Below are positions 7,305 to 15,408 of a stretch of 56,692 nt of DNA, piece after piece. The notes beneath the pieces are model-generated. The model was not told where the DNA came from and searched no databases. It saw only the letters and a program-made list of their open reading frames with translations. Made by a program: the position numbers and the translations under genes. Position 1 is the first letter of the stretch; each line of letters begins with the position of its first letter. The DNA lies in assembly GCA_964574335.1 (NCBI GenBank), contig CAZNNH010000021.1, forward strand, positions 1-56,692. Direction: 5' to 3'. Source of the stretch: CAZNNH01 sp964574335. Its GTDB lineage: Bacteria > Acidobacteriota > Vicinamibacteria > Fen-336.

Positions 7305-8416
7305 GCCTCCGCACCGTGCCTCGCCCGGCCCATCTCGAGGGCCTGGACCGCTACCAGCCGGGCCTGCCGATCGAGGAGGTCCAGCGGGAGCTGGGCCTGT
7401 CCCAGGTGGTGAAGCTGGCCTCCAACGAGAACCCGCTCGGCCCGTCTCCACGAGCCATCGAGGCGCTTCGCGGCCTGCTGCCGGAGCTGCACCGCTACCC
7501 CGACGGACCGGCGACGCGCCTGCGTGAGGCGATCGCCACCCGGTACGGGCTCTCTCCCAACCAGGTCGCCATCGGTAACGGATCCACTGACCTGATCGAC
7601 CTGCTGGCGCGGGCCTTCCTGGGGCGGGAGGACAACGCGGTCATCTCGGAGGCCGCCTTTGCCCGCTTCCAGCAGGTGGTGCGGGCGCGCAACGGGCAGG
7701 CCCGCCTGGTGCCGATGCGGGACCACACCCACGACCTCGGGGCGCTTCGCCAGGCGCTCGATGCGGCCTCGCGGCTGCTGTTCGTCGCCAACCCCAACAA
7801 CCCCACCGGGACCTGGAGCTCGCGAGCCGAGATCGAGGCGCTTCTCGACTCGCTGCCCGAGAAGGTGGTGCTGGTGCTGGACGAGGCGTACTTCGAGTAC
7901 GCGGAGCACCCCGACTATCCCGACGGCGTGGACTACGTCCGTCGCGGTGACCCGGTGGTGGTGCTCCGCACCTTCTCCAAGGTCTACGGGCTGGCCGGCC
8001 TGCGGGTCGGCTATGCCATGGCCCGTCCCGAGATCATCGACGCCATCGACACCATCCGCGAGCCCTTCAACACCAACGCCGCCGGGCAGGTGGCGGCCCT
8101 CGCCGCCCTCGCCGACACCGATCACGTGGCGCGCTCCGTGGCGCTGGTCCGCCTCGAGAAGGAGCGGATGGGCGAAGCGCTGGCCAGCCGAGGTCTGCGG
8201 GTGCTGCCGAGCCTGGGCAACTTCCTCTGCGTCGAGATGGGACGGCCGGGGGCCGAGGCGTTCCGCGCCCTGCTGCGGCGGGGCGTCATCGTCCGGCCGC
8301 TCGGCCCCTACCGGCTCGACCGCTGGCTCCGCGTCTCGATCGGGACGGCGGAGGAGAATTCCTTCTTCCTCACCGCCCTCGACGCGGTCCTGGCCGAGGT
8401 CCCGCCGCAGCCTTGA
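7301..8416 (+). CDS. hisC: Histidinol-phosphate aminotransferase
   Basis: 371-residue class I/II PLP aminotransferase that converts imidazole-acetol phosphate to histidinol phosphate. Seen motifs are LASNENPLGPSP near the N-terminus, ANPNNPTG (163-170), LDEAYFEY (193-200) and the PLP lysine Lys227 in RTFSKVYGLAGLR. The GTG start overlaps the rluB stop by four bases and the stop overlaps the cmk start, so all three genes should be translationally coupled. No other his genes are nearby; an aromatic aminotransferase side activity is possible, as for many hisC genes placed next to cmk. Confidence 0.92.
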   Translation: MSLRTVPRPAHLEGLDRYQPGLPIEEVQRELGLSQVVKLASNENPLGPSPRAIEALRGLLPELHRYPDGPATRLREAIATRYGLSPNQVAIGNGSTDLIDLLARAFLGREDNAVISEAAFARFQQVVRARNGQARLVPMRDHTHDLGALRQALDAASRLLFVANPNNPTGTWSSRAEIEALLDSLPEKVVLVLDEAYFEYAEHPDYPDGVDYVRRGDPVVVLRTFSKVYGLAGLRVGYAMARPEIIDAIDTIREPFNTNAAGQVAALAALADTDHVARSVALVRLEKERMGEALASRGLRVLPSLGNFLCVEMGRPGAEAFRALLRRGVIVRPLGPYRLDRWLRVSIGTAEENSFFLTALDAVLAEVPPQP

Positions 8417-9099
8417 GACCGCGCGGCCTGGTCATCGCCATCGACGGCCCGTCCGGGGCAGGCAAGTCCACGGCCGGCCGCGCCGTGGCAGCTCGCCTCG
8501 GCTACACCTTCGTCGACACCGGCGCCATGTACCGCGCGCTGGCTCTCAAGGCGTTGCGCATCGGTGTCCGCTTCGACTCGGCCGAGGCGCTGGCCGCGCT
8601 GGCCGCGCAGACCCGGATCGAGCTGACGGACGGCGGCCGGGTCATCCGGCTCGACGGCGAGGACGTCTCCGGCGCGATCCGCACCCGGGAGGTCAGCCTG
8701 GCCGCCTCCAAGCTGTCGGCGCACGCCCCGGTGCGCCGCGACCTGGTGGCCCGGCAACGGAAGCTGGGGGAGGAGGGCGGCGTGGTCCTCGACGGGCGCG
8801 ACATCGGGACCAAGGTCTTCCCCGATGCGGAGCTCAAGCTCTACATCGACGCCGACCCGAGGACCCGCGCCGAGCGCCGCCAGCGCGAGCTGGCCGCCGC
8901 CGGCAAGCCGGCGGACCTGTCGGTGATCGAGGCCGAGATCCGCGCCCGCGACCACAACGACCAGACCCGAGCCAGCTCCCCCCTGGTCCGCGCCGAAGAC
9001 GCCGTCCTGGTGGACACCACCCACCTCACCCCCGACCAGGTGGTCGACCGGATCCTGGAGGGGGTCAGGTCTAGACTTTCGACTTTCGGCTCGGGATAG
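8413..9099 (+). CDS. cmk: Cytidylate kinase
   Basis: 228-residue P-loop kinase that phosphorylates CMP and dCMP with ATP. The Walker A GPSGAGKSTAGRAVA (12-26), FVDTGAMYRA substrate site, DGRDIGTKVFPDA and the RTRAERRQREL lid arginines are present. It starts at a TTG that forms a TTGA overlap with the hisC stop; no ATG or GTG is suitably placed before the P-loop. The stop is one base from the end of the convergent MATE gene, leaving no room for a separate terminator. Confidence 0.93.
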   Translation: MRPRGLVIAIDGPSGAGKSTAGRAVAARLGYTFVDTGAMYRALALKALRIGVRFDSAEALAALAAQTRIELTDGGRVIRLDGEDVSGAIRTREVSLAASKLSAHAPVRRDLVARQRKLGEEGGVVLDGRDIGTKVFPDAELKLYIDADPRTRAERRQRELAAAGKPADLSVIEAEIRARDHNDQTRASSPLVRAEDAVLVDTTHLTPDQVVDRILEGVRSRLSTFGSG

Positions 9100-9100
9100 C

Positions 9101-10429
9101 TCAGGCGGAGCGCAGCGGCGCCGCCCCGAAGCCGGGCCAGATGCGGGTCACGCCGAAGCCGGCGCGGAGGCCGATCCAGACGGCGGTCACAGCCCAGACG
9201 GTCGCCAGCCCGAAGCCGTCCCATCCCTGGAGCAAGAACAGCAGCAGGGCCCCGACGCCGGTGGCCACCGCCATGGCGTCCCTCAGGAAGCGGTAGTCGG
9301 CGGTGCCCCAGTGGATCCCGTCGGTGGCGAAGGCCAGGGAGTTGAGCGGCAGCGCCAGCGCGGCCACCCACCAGGCGCTGGAGAAGGCGAGGCGCGCCGA
9401 GGCGGGGACCAGCAGCGCCGCCACTGCGGGGGTCGAGAGCAGCATCAGAAGGCCGAGGGCGAGGCCGGTGCCGAAACCCCACAGGCAGGCCACCTTCGCC
9501 ACCCGGCGCGCCAGGAGCCGATGCTGGCCGGCCAGGAAGAAGCCGACCAGGCTCTGTGCAGCGATGGCGTAGGCGTCGAGCAGGAACGCGGTGAGCATCC
9601 AGCACTGACGGATCGCCTGATGGGCGGCGCCGGCCACGACGTCGATGCGGTTGGCCGCCCGCGTCGCCAGCGCGAGGAACAACAGCAGCGCCCCGGTCCG
9701 AAGGAACAGGTCGAGGCCGAGACGAAACAGGCGGCCGGCTCCGTGCCAGAGCCCGCTCGCCCCCAGGCCGACCTGCCGGCGGACCGCCACCACCGAGAGG
9801 CCGGCCCCCAGCCACTGGGCCAGGCTGGTGGCGCAGCCGGCACCCACCAGCTCGAGGCGTGGAAAGGGACCGATGCCGAAGATCAGCAGCGGATCGATGA
9901 GCAGGTTCACGGCGTTGACCAGCAGGGCGATCTTCAGGGGCGTGGCCATGTCCTGGCGTCCCCGCAGCGCCCCCGCGGCGGCCACGGTGAGCAGCACGGC
10001 GGGGCCTCCGAGCAGCCGCACCCTGAGGTAGGCCGCACCGCCGGCGACCCCCGCCTCCCCGAGGCCCATGAGGCGCATCGCCCAAGGGGCGATGGGCCAC
10101 ACCAGCACGCCCAGCGCCGTGCCGAGCAGCACCGCCAGGACCAGCGACAGGCTGGCGACCTGCCGCGCCGAGGCTTCGTCCCTCTGGCCCTGAGCTCGGG
10201 CCAGCTCCGTCTGGGTTCCGATCGAGAGGAAGTTGAAGACCCAGAGCACGCTCGAGAGGAAGGTGGCTCCGACGCCGAGAGACGCCAGCGGCAAGGCGCC
10301 CAGCCTCGCCACGAAGCCGGTGTCGACCAGCCCGGTGAGCGGCTCGGCGATCTGCGAGAGCATCACCGGCAAGGAGAGCTGGAGCAGCGTCCGGTGCGGG
10401 CGGGTCAGGAAGGGGTGGCTCAGACCCAC
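9101..10429 (-). CDS. MATE family efflux transporter (DinF-like)
   Basis: 442-residue polytopic inner-membrane protein with about 12 hydrophobic helices. It opens with the MATE-like stretch LLQLSLPVMLSQIAEPLTGL and has VDTGFVARLG and GALRGRQDMATPLKIAL, motifs of the DinF branch. It would export organic cations or oxidants driven by Na+ or H+. The likely GTG start lies inside the end of the upstream kinase gene (10-bp overlap), so translation may be coupled to the kinase. It converges on cmk. The substrate cannot be inferred. Confidence 0.88.
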   Translation of the reverse strand: MGLSHPFLTRPHRTLLQLSLPVMLSQIAEPLTGLVDTGFVARLGALPLASLGVGATFLSSVLWVFNFLSIGTQTELARAQGQRDEASARQVASLSLVLAVLLGTALGVLVWPIAPWAMRLMGLGEAGVAGGAAYLRVRLLGGPAVLLTVAAAGALRGRQDMATPLKIALLVNAVNLLIDPLLIFGIGPFPRLELVGAGCATSLAQWLGAGLSVVAVRRQVGLGASGLWHGAGRLFRLGLDLFLRTGALLLFLALATRAANRIDVVAGAAHQAIRQCWMLTAFLLDAYAIAAQSLVGFFLAGQHRLLARRVAKVACLWGFGTGLALGLLMLLSTPAVAALLVPASARLAFSSAWWVAALALPLNSLAFATDGIHWGTADYRFLRDAMAVATGVGALLLFLLQGWDGFGLATVWAVTAVWIGLRAGFGVTRIWPGFGAAPLRSA

Positions 10430-12069
10430 TCGAGGGACACGTTCTTGCGGATGCGGCCCACCCGGACCTTGAGGGTCCGGGTGTCTCCCGCGTTGAACCG
10501 GGTGGTGATGCCGTTCGACTTGATGTTGTCGTCCCAGCGCACCTCGACCCAGATGTCGTGCTGCCCCGGGGTCACCTCGAGCTGGGCCTTGAGGTAGCCC
10601 TTGCGCAAGGTGACGGTCTGGGGCTTCCGGGGCGACTCGCCCGCGAGCGGCTGCTCGAGAAGCAGCTTGCGGTCGATCCATACCTTGAGCATCCCGTCCT
10701 TCAGGTGGTGGTCGAAGTCGAGGGCGAGGATGGCGACATCCTCGGGCGTGGCCTCGCTGGCGGGCTCGGACGGTGACGGCTCCGGCGTCGGGGGGGGCGT
10801 CGGCTCCGGCGTTGTCTGGGAGGCCGGCGGCGACGTGGGAGCGGAGGCCGGCGTCGGCAGCACGGCGGGGCCGCCCGGCGGCTCCCCGGCCGACGAAGCG
10901 CCCCAAGGCCAGCCTCCATGGCTCATCCGGTAGACCGAGCCGAAGCCGAGCACCGCCAGCAGGCCCAGGCCGACCGTCACGGCCCGCCACCTCCACCGCC
11001 TGCGGCCGCGTTGTCTCTCCGGCCGCAGCGAGACCCCCAGCGACGACAGCGCCGCCTCCGGCGAGTCCCAGTCGGCCCCCCCCCGGGGTGCGATGCGGGA
11101 CGTCGACCCGCCCCCACCCCCGGCCGGGCGCTCCCTGGGCGGTGGGGGCGCCGGGGACCAGGCCGTGACCTGCGTCTGCACGCCGGCCTGGGGTGGCTGC
11201 CAGTGGGTCAGGTGGCGGGGCGGACGGTCGGCAACGACATCCTCCAGGTCTTCGGCGAGGTCCACCCCGCGCTGGTAGCGGTCGCCGGGCGTCTTGGCCA
11301 GGGCGCGGGCGATGACGTCGTCCAGGGCCGGCGGCAGGCCCGCCACCAGCGAGGAGGGGGGCTTGGGCTCCTCGTACGCCACCCGGGTGAGGATCCGGGG
11401 AACGTTGTCGGCGTCGAAGGGCCGGTGGGCGGTGAGCATCTCGTAGGCCACCGTGCCGAGCGAGAACAGGTCGCTGCGGCCGTCCACCGTCTGTCCCAGC
11501 GCCTGCTCGGGGGCCATGAACAGGGGCGTGCCGAAGAACTGGCCGGTGCTGGTCAGCCGCACGGTGCTGGTCGCCAGCTTGGCCACGCCGAAGTCCATGA
11601 TCTTCGGCTCGCCGCTGTCGAGCAGCATGATGTTGGCGGGCTTGATGTCGCGGTGGACGACACCTTCCGAGTGGGCGTGGCCGAGCGCTTCGGCGACCCG
11701 GGCGGTGATGCGCGCCGCCTGCCGCCACGGCAGCGGGGCCGACTCGTCGATCACCCTCCCCAGCGTCCGCCCCTTGAGGTGCTCGAGCGCCATGAACAGG
11801 GTCCCGGTCTCGGGGTCGCGACCGACGTCGTGCACGACCACGATCCCAGGGTGGGAGAGCCGTGCCGCCGAGCGGGCCTCGAGGAAGAAGCGCTCCTCGA
11901 ACGACCGGCGCTCGCCTTCCGGCACCCCCATCGCGAGCTGGATGGTCTTGAGGGCGACGGTGCGGTCCAGCAGGCTGTCGTGGGCGCGGTAGACCACGCC
12001 CATCATCCCTCGCCCCAGCTCCTCGATGAGCTGGTAGCGTCCGATCCGGCGGGAGGGCTCGGTGTCCAC
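10420..12069 (-). CDS. Transmembrane Ser/Thr protein kinase with Pro-rich linker and C-terminal beta domain
   Basis: 549-residue Hanks-type kinase. Kinase domain about 10-280: glycine loop GRGMMGVVY, Lys41, HRDIKPAN with catalytic Asp141, DFG at 159-161 and the activation-loop end FGTPLFMAPEQ. All catalytic residues are present. One membrane helix (about 358-380) follows a cytoplasmic linker. Then comes a Pro/Thr-rich spacer and a roughly 110-residue C-terminal domain, probably outside the membrane, with predicted beta character (LKVWIDRKLLLEQ, HDIWVEVRWDD). The GTG start is 9 bp after the stop of the FHA kinase gene, so the two kinases are one operon. Confidence 0.92.
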   Translation of the reverse strand: MDTEPSRRIGRYQLIEELGRGMMGVVYRAHDSLLDRTVALKTIQLAMGVPEGERRSFEERFFLEARSAARLSHPGIVVVHDVGRDPETGTLFMALEHLKGRTLGRVIDESAPLPWRQAARITARVAEALGHAHSEGVVHRDIKPANIMLLDSGEPKIMDFGVAKLATSTVRLTSTGQFFGTPLFMAPEQALGQTVDGRSDLFSLGTVAYEMLTAHRPFDADNVPRILTRVAYEEPKPPSSLVAGLPPALDDVIARALAKTPGDRYQRGVDLAEDLEDVVADRPPRHLTHWQPPQAGVQTQVTAWSPAPPPPRERPAGGGGGSTSRIAPRGGADWDSPEAALSSLGVSLRPERQRGRRRWRWRAVTVGLGLLAVLGFGSVYRMSHGGWPWGASSAGEPPGGPAVLPTPASAPTSPPASQTTPEPTPPPTPEPSPSEPASEATPEDVAILALDFDHHLKDGMLKVWIDRKLLLEQPLAGESPRKPQTVTLRKGYLKAQLEVTPGQHDIWVEVRWDDNIKSNGITTRFNAGDTRTLKVRVGRIRKNVSLEWV

Positions 12070-12078
12070 GAGGCCGGC

Positions 12079-13368
12079 TCAGTCCCGGCTGGCGAGGATC
12101 AGCATCAGCCGTGTGCGGCCGACGCGGAACTCGGTGGTGTCGTCGAGGTCCGCCTCTTCAACGCGTTGCTCGTCGACGAAGGTTCCATTGGTGCTCTTCA
12201 GGTCACGCAGCACGATCCTCTGCCCGTGGCATTCCAGGGCCGCGTGGGCTCGAGACACCTCGGGGTCGTCCAGCTCGATGTGGGCGCCCACCCCACCACC
12301 CTGGCGGCCGATCAGGATGCGTGGCTCGCGCAGCGTGTATACCTCTCCCGACCTCGGGCCCTCGAGGAGCGCCACCGAGACGCGGGTGTCGGGAGGGAGG
12401 CTCAGCGGATCGGAGCGCCGCCCCCGGTCGGTGTCGCCGCCGGCGCGGACCGGCGGCCCCGGCGTTGCCGTGGCCGGCGCCGAGCGGAGCGTACGTCCCG
12501 GCTGGGCCGCCCGGACATGGCGCGGCGGCTGGCCTTCCAGCAGGTCTTGGAGGTCCTCGGCCAGCGCCCGGCCGCTCGCGTAGCGGTCGCTGGGCTTCTT
12601 GGCCAGCGTCAGCGCCACCACCTGGTCGATGCCTTCGGGGAGGTCGGCGATCATCTGGCTGGGGGGCGTCGGCTGCTCGTGGGCCACCTTGGCCAGGATC
12701 GCGGCCACCCCCTGGCCGGGGAAGGCGCGGCGTCCGGTGAGCATCTCGTAGAGCACGGCCCCGAGCGAGAAGACATCGCTGCGGGCATCCACGACCTCCT
12801 CGCGGGCTCGCTCCGGCGACATGTAGGCGGGCGAGCCGAAGACCTGGCCGACGGCCGTGAGCTGCGAGGCCGGCAGCTTGGCGATGCCGAAATCCATGAT
12901 CTTGGGGTCGCCCGACTCGAGCACCATGATGTTGGCCGGCTTGATGTCGCGGTGGATGATGCCGTGGGAGTGGGCGTGCTGGAGTGCCTCGGCCATGCTG
13001 CGGGCGATCCGGAGCGCCTGGCGCCACTCGAGCGGTTGGCCTTCCGGGACCAGCTTGTCCAGGGTCTGGCCGCGCAGGAACTCGAGGGCCATGTAGGGGC
13101 CGCCGGCGCCGGGGTCCTTCCCGATGTCGTAGACCACCACGATCCCCGGGTGCTGGAGCCGGGCGGCTGCCGCCGCCTCGGCCAGGAAGCGCTTCTCGTA
13201 CGACTCCAGCTCCTGCGGGAGCACGGCGAAGGCGAGCTGGATGGTCTTGAGCGCCAGGGTGCGACCCAGCACCGGGTCCCGGGCCTCGTAGACCACGCCC
13301 ATCATGCCGCGACCGATCTCGCGGACGACCTCGTACCGGCCGATGGTCTTGGGTGGCGTGAGCTGCAT
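12079..13368 (-). CDS. Ser/Thr protein kinase with C-terminal FHA domain
   Basis: 429-residue soluble Hanks-type kinase. Kinase domain about 10-275: GRGMMGVVYEARD, Lys41, HRDIKPANIM, DFGIAK and FGSPAYMSPERA. A Pro/Arg linker leads to a phosphothreonine-binding FHA domain (about 335-425) with IGRQGGG, SRAHAAL and KSTNGTFVDE, the conserved Arg, Ser, His and Asn positions. The FHA domain may bind the kinase's own phosphorylated loop or that of the neighbouring kinase. The two kinases share the unusual GMMG loop and LALKTIQLA strand and look like a tandem duplication with swapped C-terminal modules. A TAGCCT box upstream is a possible -10. Confidence 0.94.
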   Translation of the reverse strand: MQLTPPKTIGRYEVVREIGRGMMGVVYEARDPVLGRTLALKTIQLAFAVLPQELESYEKRFLAEAAAAARLQHPGIVVVYDIGKDPGAGGPYMALEFLRGQTLDKLVPEGQPLEWRQALRIARSMAEALQHAHSHGIIHRDIKPANIMVLESGDPKIMDFGIAKLPASQLTAVGQVFGSPAYMSPERAREEVVDARSDVFSLGAVLYEMLTGRRAFPGQGVAAILAKVAHEQPTPPSQMIADLPEGIDQVVALTLAKKPSDRYASGRALAEDLQDLLEGQPPRHVRAAQPGRTLRSAPATATPGPPVRAGGDTDRGRRSDPLSLPPDTRVSVALLEGPRSGEVYTLREPRILIGRQGGGVGAHIELDDPEVSRAHAALECHGQRIVLRDLKSTNGTFVDEQRVEEADLDDTTEFRVGRTRLMLILASRD

Positions 13369-13495
13369 CTGTGACGGTCTGCCGCAGGGGCGGTGACGAC
13401 GACGTCCAAGGCTACCGGACTCTGCGCCCCGAGTCGAGCCGCCCCCGCCTACCCCGCCTACCCCCTGGCGGCTCGCCGTGGTCGGATCGGCGGGC

Positions 13496-13501
13496 TATCC
13501 T
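13496..13501 (+). promoter_or_regulatory. -10 box TATCCT of the membrane protein gene
   Basis: TATCCT ends 6 nt before GTG 13508, supporting a leaderless start there rather than at GTG 13478. Confidence 0.5.
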
Positions 13502-13507
13502 CCCCCC

Positions 13508-14785
13508 GTGGCCTGGGTGTCTCTCCCGTTGCTGCTGCTGGTCGCCGCCGTCGCCGGGCTGGTGCTGGGCGTGGAGCCGGTGCCCAGCTTCTTCTTCCAG
13601 TGCCTGTGGTGGCCCTTCATCCTGCTGGTGGACGGTATCAACCGCCGCCGCGGTCGCTCCCTGATCCGCGGCCGCCGCTTCCTCTGGCTGTGCTTCGCCT
13701 CGGTGGTCTTCTGGACCCTGTTCGAGGCCATCAACCTGCGCCTCGGCAACTGGTACTACGTGATGAGCCCAGCCGGCCGGCTCACCCGCTGGGTGGCGGC
13801 TGCGGTGGCCTTCGCCACCGTGCTACCCGGGACCCTCGTGGTGCTGGCCTGGGTCGAAGGCCACGGCTGGCTGGGCCGGGTGAAGGTGGCGCCGCTCGGC
13901 TTCTCACCCGCCAAGGAGCGGGCCTGCCTCGCCCTCGGCTCCGCCTGCCTGGTGCTCCCCCTTCTCTGGCCGGACCTCTTCTTCCCGCTCACCTGGGGCA
14001 GCTTCGCCTTCCTGATCGAGCCGTGGAACCGCCGTCATGCGGAGTCGAGCTTTCTGCGCGACCTCGAGCGCGGCGAGGCCGGGCCTTTCTGTCAGGCGCT
14101 GCTGACCGGGCTCCTGTGCGGCCTGGTCTGGGAGAGCGGCAACTTCTGGGCCCGGACCCGCTGGATCTACACCGTGCCGGGCTTCGAGGATCTCAAGCTC
14201 TTCGAGATGCCGCTGCTGGGTTTCCTGGGCTTCCCCCCGTTTGCGGTGGAGTGTCTGGTGGTGGTGCGCTGCGTCGAGGCGTTGTGGCGGGGTCTTCCTT
14301 CCGGACGGGCCGCCCTGCGGCGGACCGTGGCCGGGGCCGCCCTGATCGCGGGCACGGCGGCGACGCTCTTGGTCTTCGAGCTGGCGGACGAGACCACCGC
14401 CGACTCCCACTACGTCCCGGTGGCCGAGCTCGAGGTGGTGCCACCGGCCTGGCGGCGGGTACTTTCCGAGCGGGGGCTCTCCACGCCGGAGAGATTGGTA
14501 GCCGCCCTCGCCGACCCGGCGGGGCGCGCCCGGTGGTCGGCGAAGACGGGCCTCGCCGAGCGGGAGCTGGAAGAGGCCCACGACCGTGTGGCCCTGGTCC
14601 TGCACCGGGGACTGGGACAGCGTCGCGCCCGGCAGCTCGCGGAGCTGGGGATCCACGACCTGTGGGAGCTGCGGCGCTGGTCGCCCGGCCCGCTCGCCGC
14701 CGCCCTCCGGGAGCGCACCGACGCGCGGGACGACCGCTTTCTCGAGCGCCGGGTGCGGGTCTGGCTGCAGGGGCTCGGGCCCTAG
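13508..14785 (+). CDS. Polytopic membrane protein with C-terminal helix-hairpin-helix-like domain
   Basis: 425-residue protein with about eight hydrophobic segments in the first 300 residues (WVSLPLLLLVAAVAGLVLGV, FLWLCFASVVFWTLFEAINL and others). Conserved-looking intramembrane motifs include WYYV and WESGNFWARTRW. The C-terminal about 120 residues are soluble. They contain LVLHRGLGQRRARQLAELGI followed by a WELRRW motif, resembling the helix-hairpin-helix/DUF4332 fold that follows polymerase or nuclease-like scaffolds. I do not recognise the family as a whole. The start is chosen from the -10 box; GTG 13478 would add ten residues that lie across the promoter. Confidence 0.8.
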   Translation: MAWVSLPLLLLVAAVAGLVLGVEPVPSFFFQCLWWPFILLVDGINRRRGRSLIRGRRFLWLCFASVVFWTLFEAINLRLGNWYYVMSPAGRLTRWVAAAVAFATVLPGTLVVLAWVEGHGWLGRVKVAPLGFSPAKERACLALGSACLVLPLLWPDLFFPLTWGSFAFLIEPWNRRHAESSFLRDLERGEAGPFCQALLTGLLCGLVWESGNFWARTRWIYTVPGFEDLKLFEMPLLGFLGFPPFAVECLVVVRCVEALWRGLPSGRAALRRTVAGAALIAGTAATLLVFELADETTADSHYVPVAELEVVPPAWRRVLSERGLSTPERLVAALADPAGRARWSAKTGLAERELEEAHDRVALVLHRGLGQRRARQLAELGIHDLWELRRWSPGPLAAALRERTDARDDRFLERRVRVWLQGLGP

Positions 14786-14796
14786 TCGCGGCGGTC

Positions 14797-15324
14797 CTAG
14801 CCGTGCTTCAGCACCGCGCGCTTGTCCGAGTAGGCCGAGCGGGCGGCCACGAACTCCTGGAGGGTGAAGCCCAGCTCGCTGGCGATCTGGCGGACCAGGT
14901 TCTCCTCCACCGCCGAGATGCTGTCGTCGGCCGCGCACACCGCGAAGAGGCAGTCGAGCAGCTCGGCGCGTTGCTCGGGGGTGCTGATCTCCTTGAACTC
15001 ACGGGTCACCAGGTAGCCCTCGGTGCCGCCGAAGAGCCGGTTCTGGCTCTTGGCGATCTGGACCACCAGCACTGCCTGCTCCTCCGGCAGGTGGCCCAGC
15101 CGCTCGACGATCTCCTCCATCTTGGCGGTCTCCGCCGGGCTGATGTCGAGATCGGCGTCGGCGACCCGTCCCATGATGTAGGCGAAGGCGCCCAGGTAGC
15201 GGGCGCGCTCCGGCGGCATGCTCTCGAGCTCGCTCACGATGCGGCGGACCGTGTCCGTCTCGCCCGCCGGGCTCGCGGGTCCTCGGTCGTCCCTGACCAA
15301 CCCCAGCAGCCTCAGGATCGACAT
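14797..15324 (-). CDS. TerB-family protein
   Basis: 175-residue acidic helical protein of the TerB/DjlA-N (tellurite resistance B-like) type. Residues about 60-165 carry the repeated pattern of the fold: MGRVADADLDISPAE, LLDCLFAVCAADDSISAVEE and VRQIASELGF, with conserved acidic metal-binding positions. TerB proteins are linked to metal sensing and membrane-associated stress complexes, but isolated copies such as this have no proven role. The ATG is preceded by GGGAGGTGAG (good Shine-Dalgarno). A long palindrome lies just upstream. The stop is 11 bp from that of the convergent membrane protein gene. Confidence 0.85.
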   Translation of the reverse strand: MSILRLLGLVRDDRGPASPAGETDTVRRIVSELESMPPERARYLGAFAYIMGRVADADLDISPAETAKMEEIVERLGHLPEEQAVLVVQIAKSQNRLFGGTEGYLVTREFKEISTPEQRAELLDCLFAVCAADDSISAVEENLVRQIASELGFTLQEFVAARSAYSDKRAVLKHG

Positions 15325-15344
15325 CTCACCTCCCGAAAACCCCA

Positions 15345-15400
15345 AAAAACCCGGGGACACAATACGGATTATTTAACCCGTATTGTGTCCCCGGGTTTTT
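15345..15400. repeat. Perfect 23-bp stem palindrome, terminator- or REP-like
   Basis: Left arm 15345-15367 and right arm 15378-15400 are perfect reverse complements, with a 10-nt AT-rich loop (ATTATTTAAC). The core is CCCGGGGACACAATACGG. The arms begin with AAAAA and end with TTTTT, so either strand would give a strong hairpin followed by a U-run. It lies between the end of the iron-sulfur protein gene and the TerB gene, both on the minus strand. It can act as a terminator for the first; the GGGGACACAATAC core also resembles REP elements mobilised by RAYT transposases. Confidence 0.85.
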
Positions 15401-15408
15401 CGGCTCTC

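Noticed and set aside
10420..12069. Pseudokinase, because of the unusual GMMG loop
   Set aside because: The GxGxxG pattern, Lys41, the HRD Asp141 and the DFG motif are all present, so the kinase should be active.
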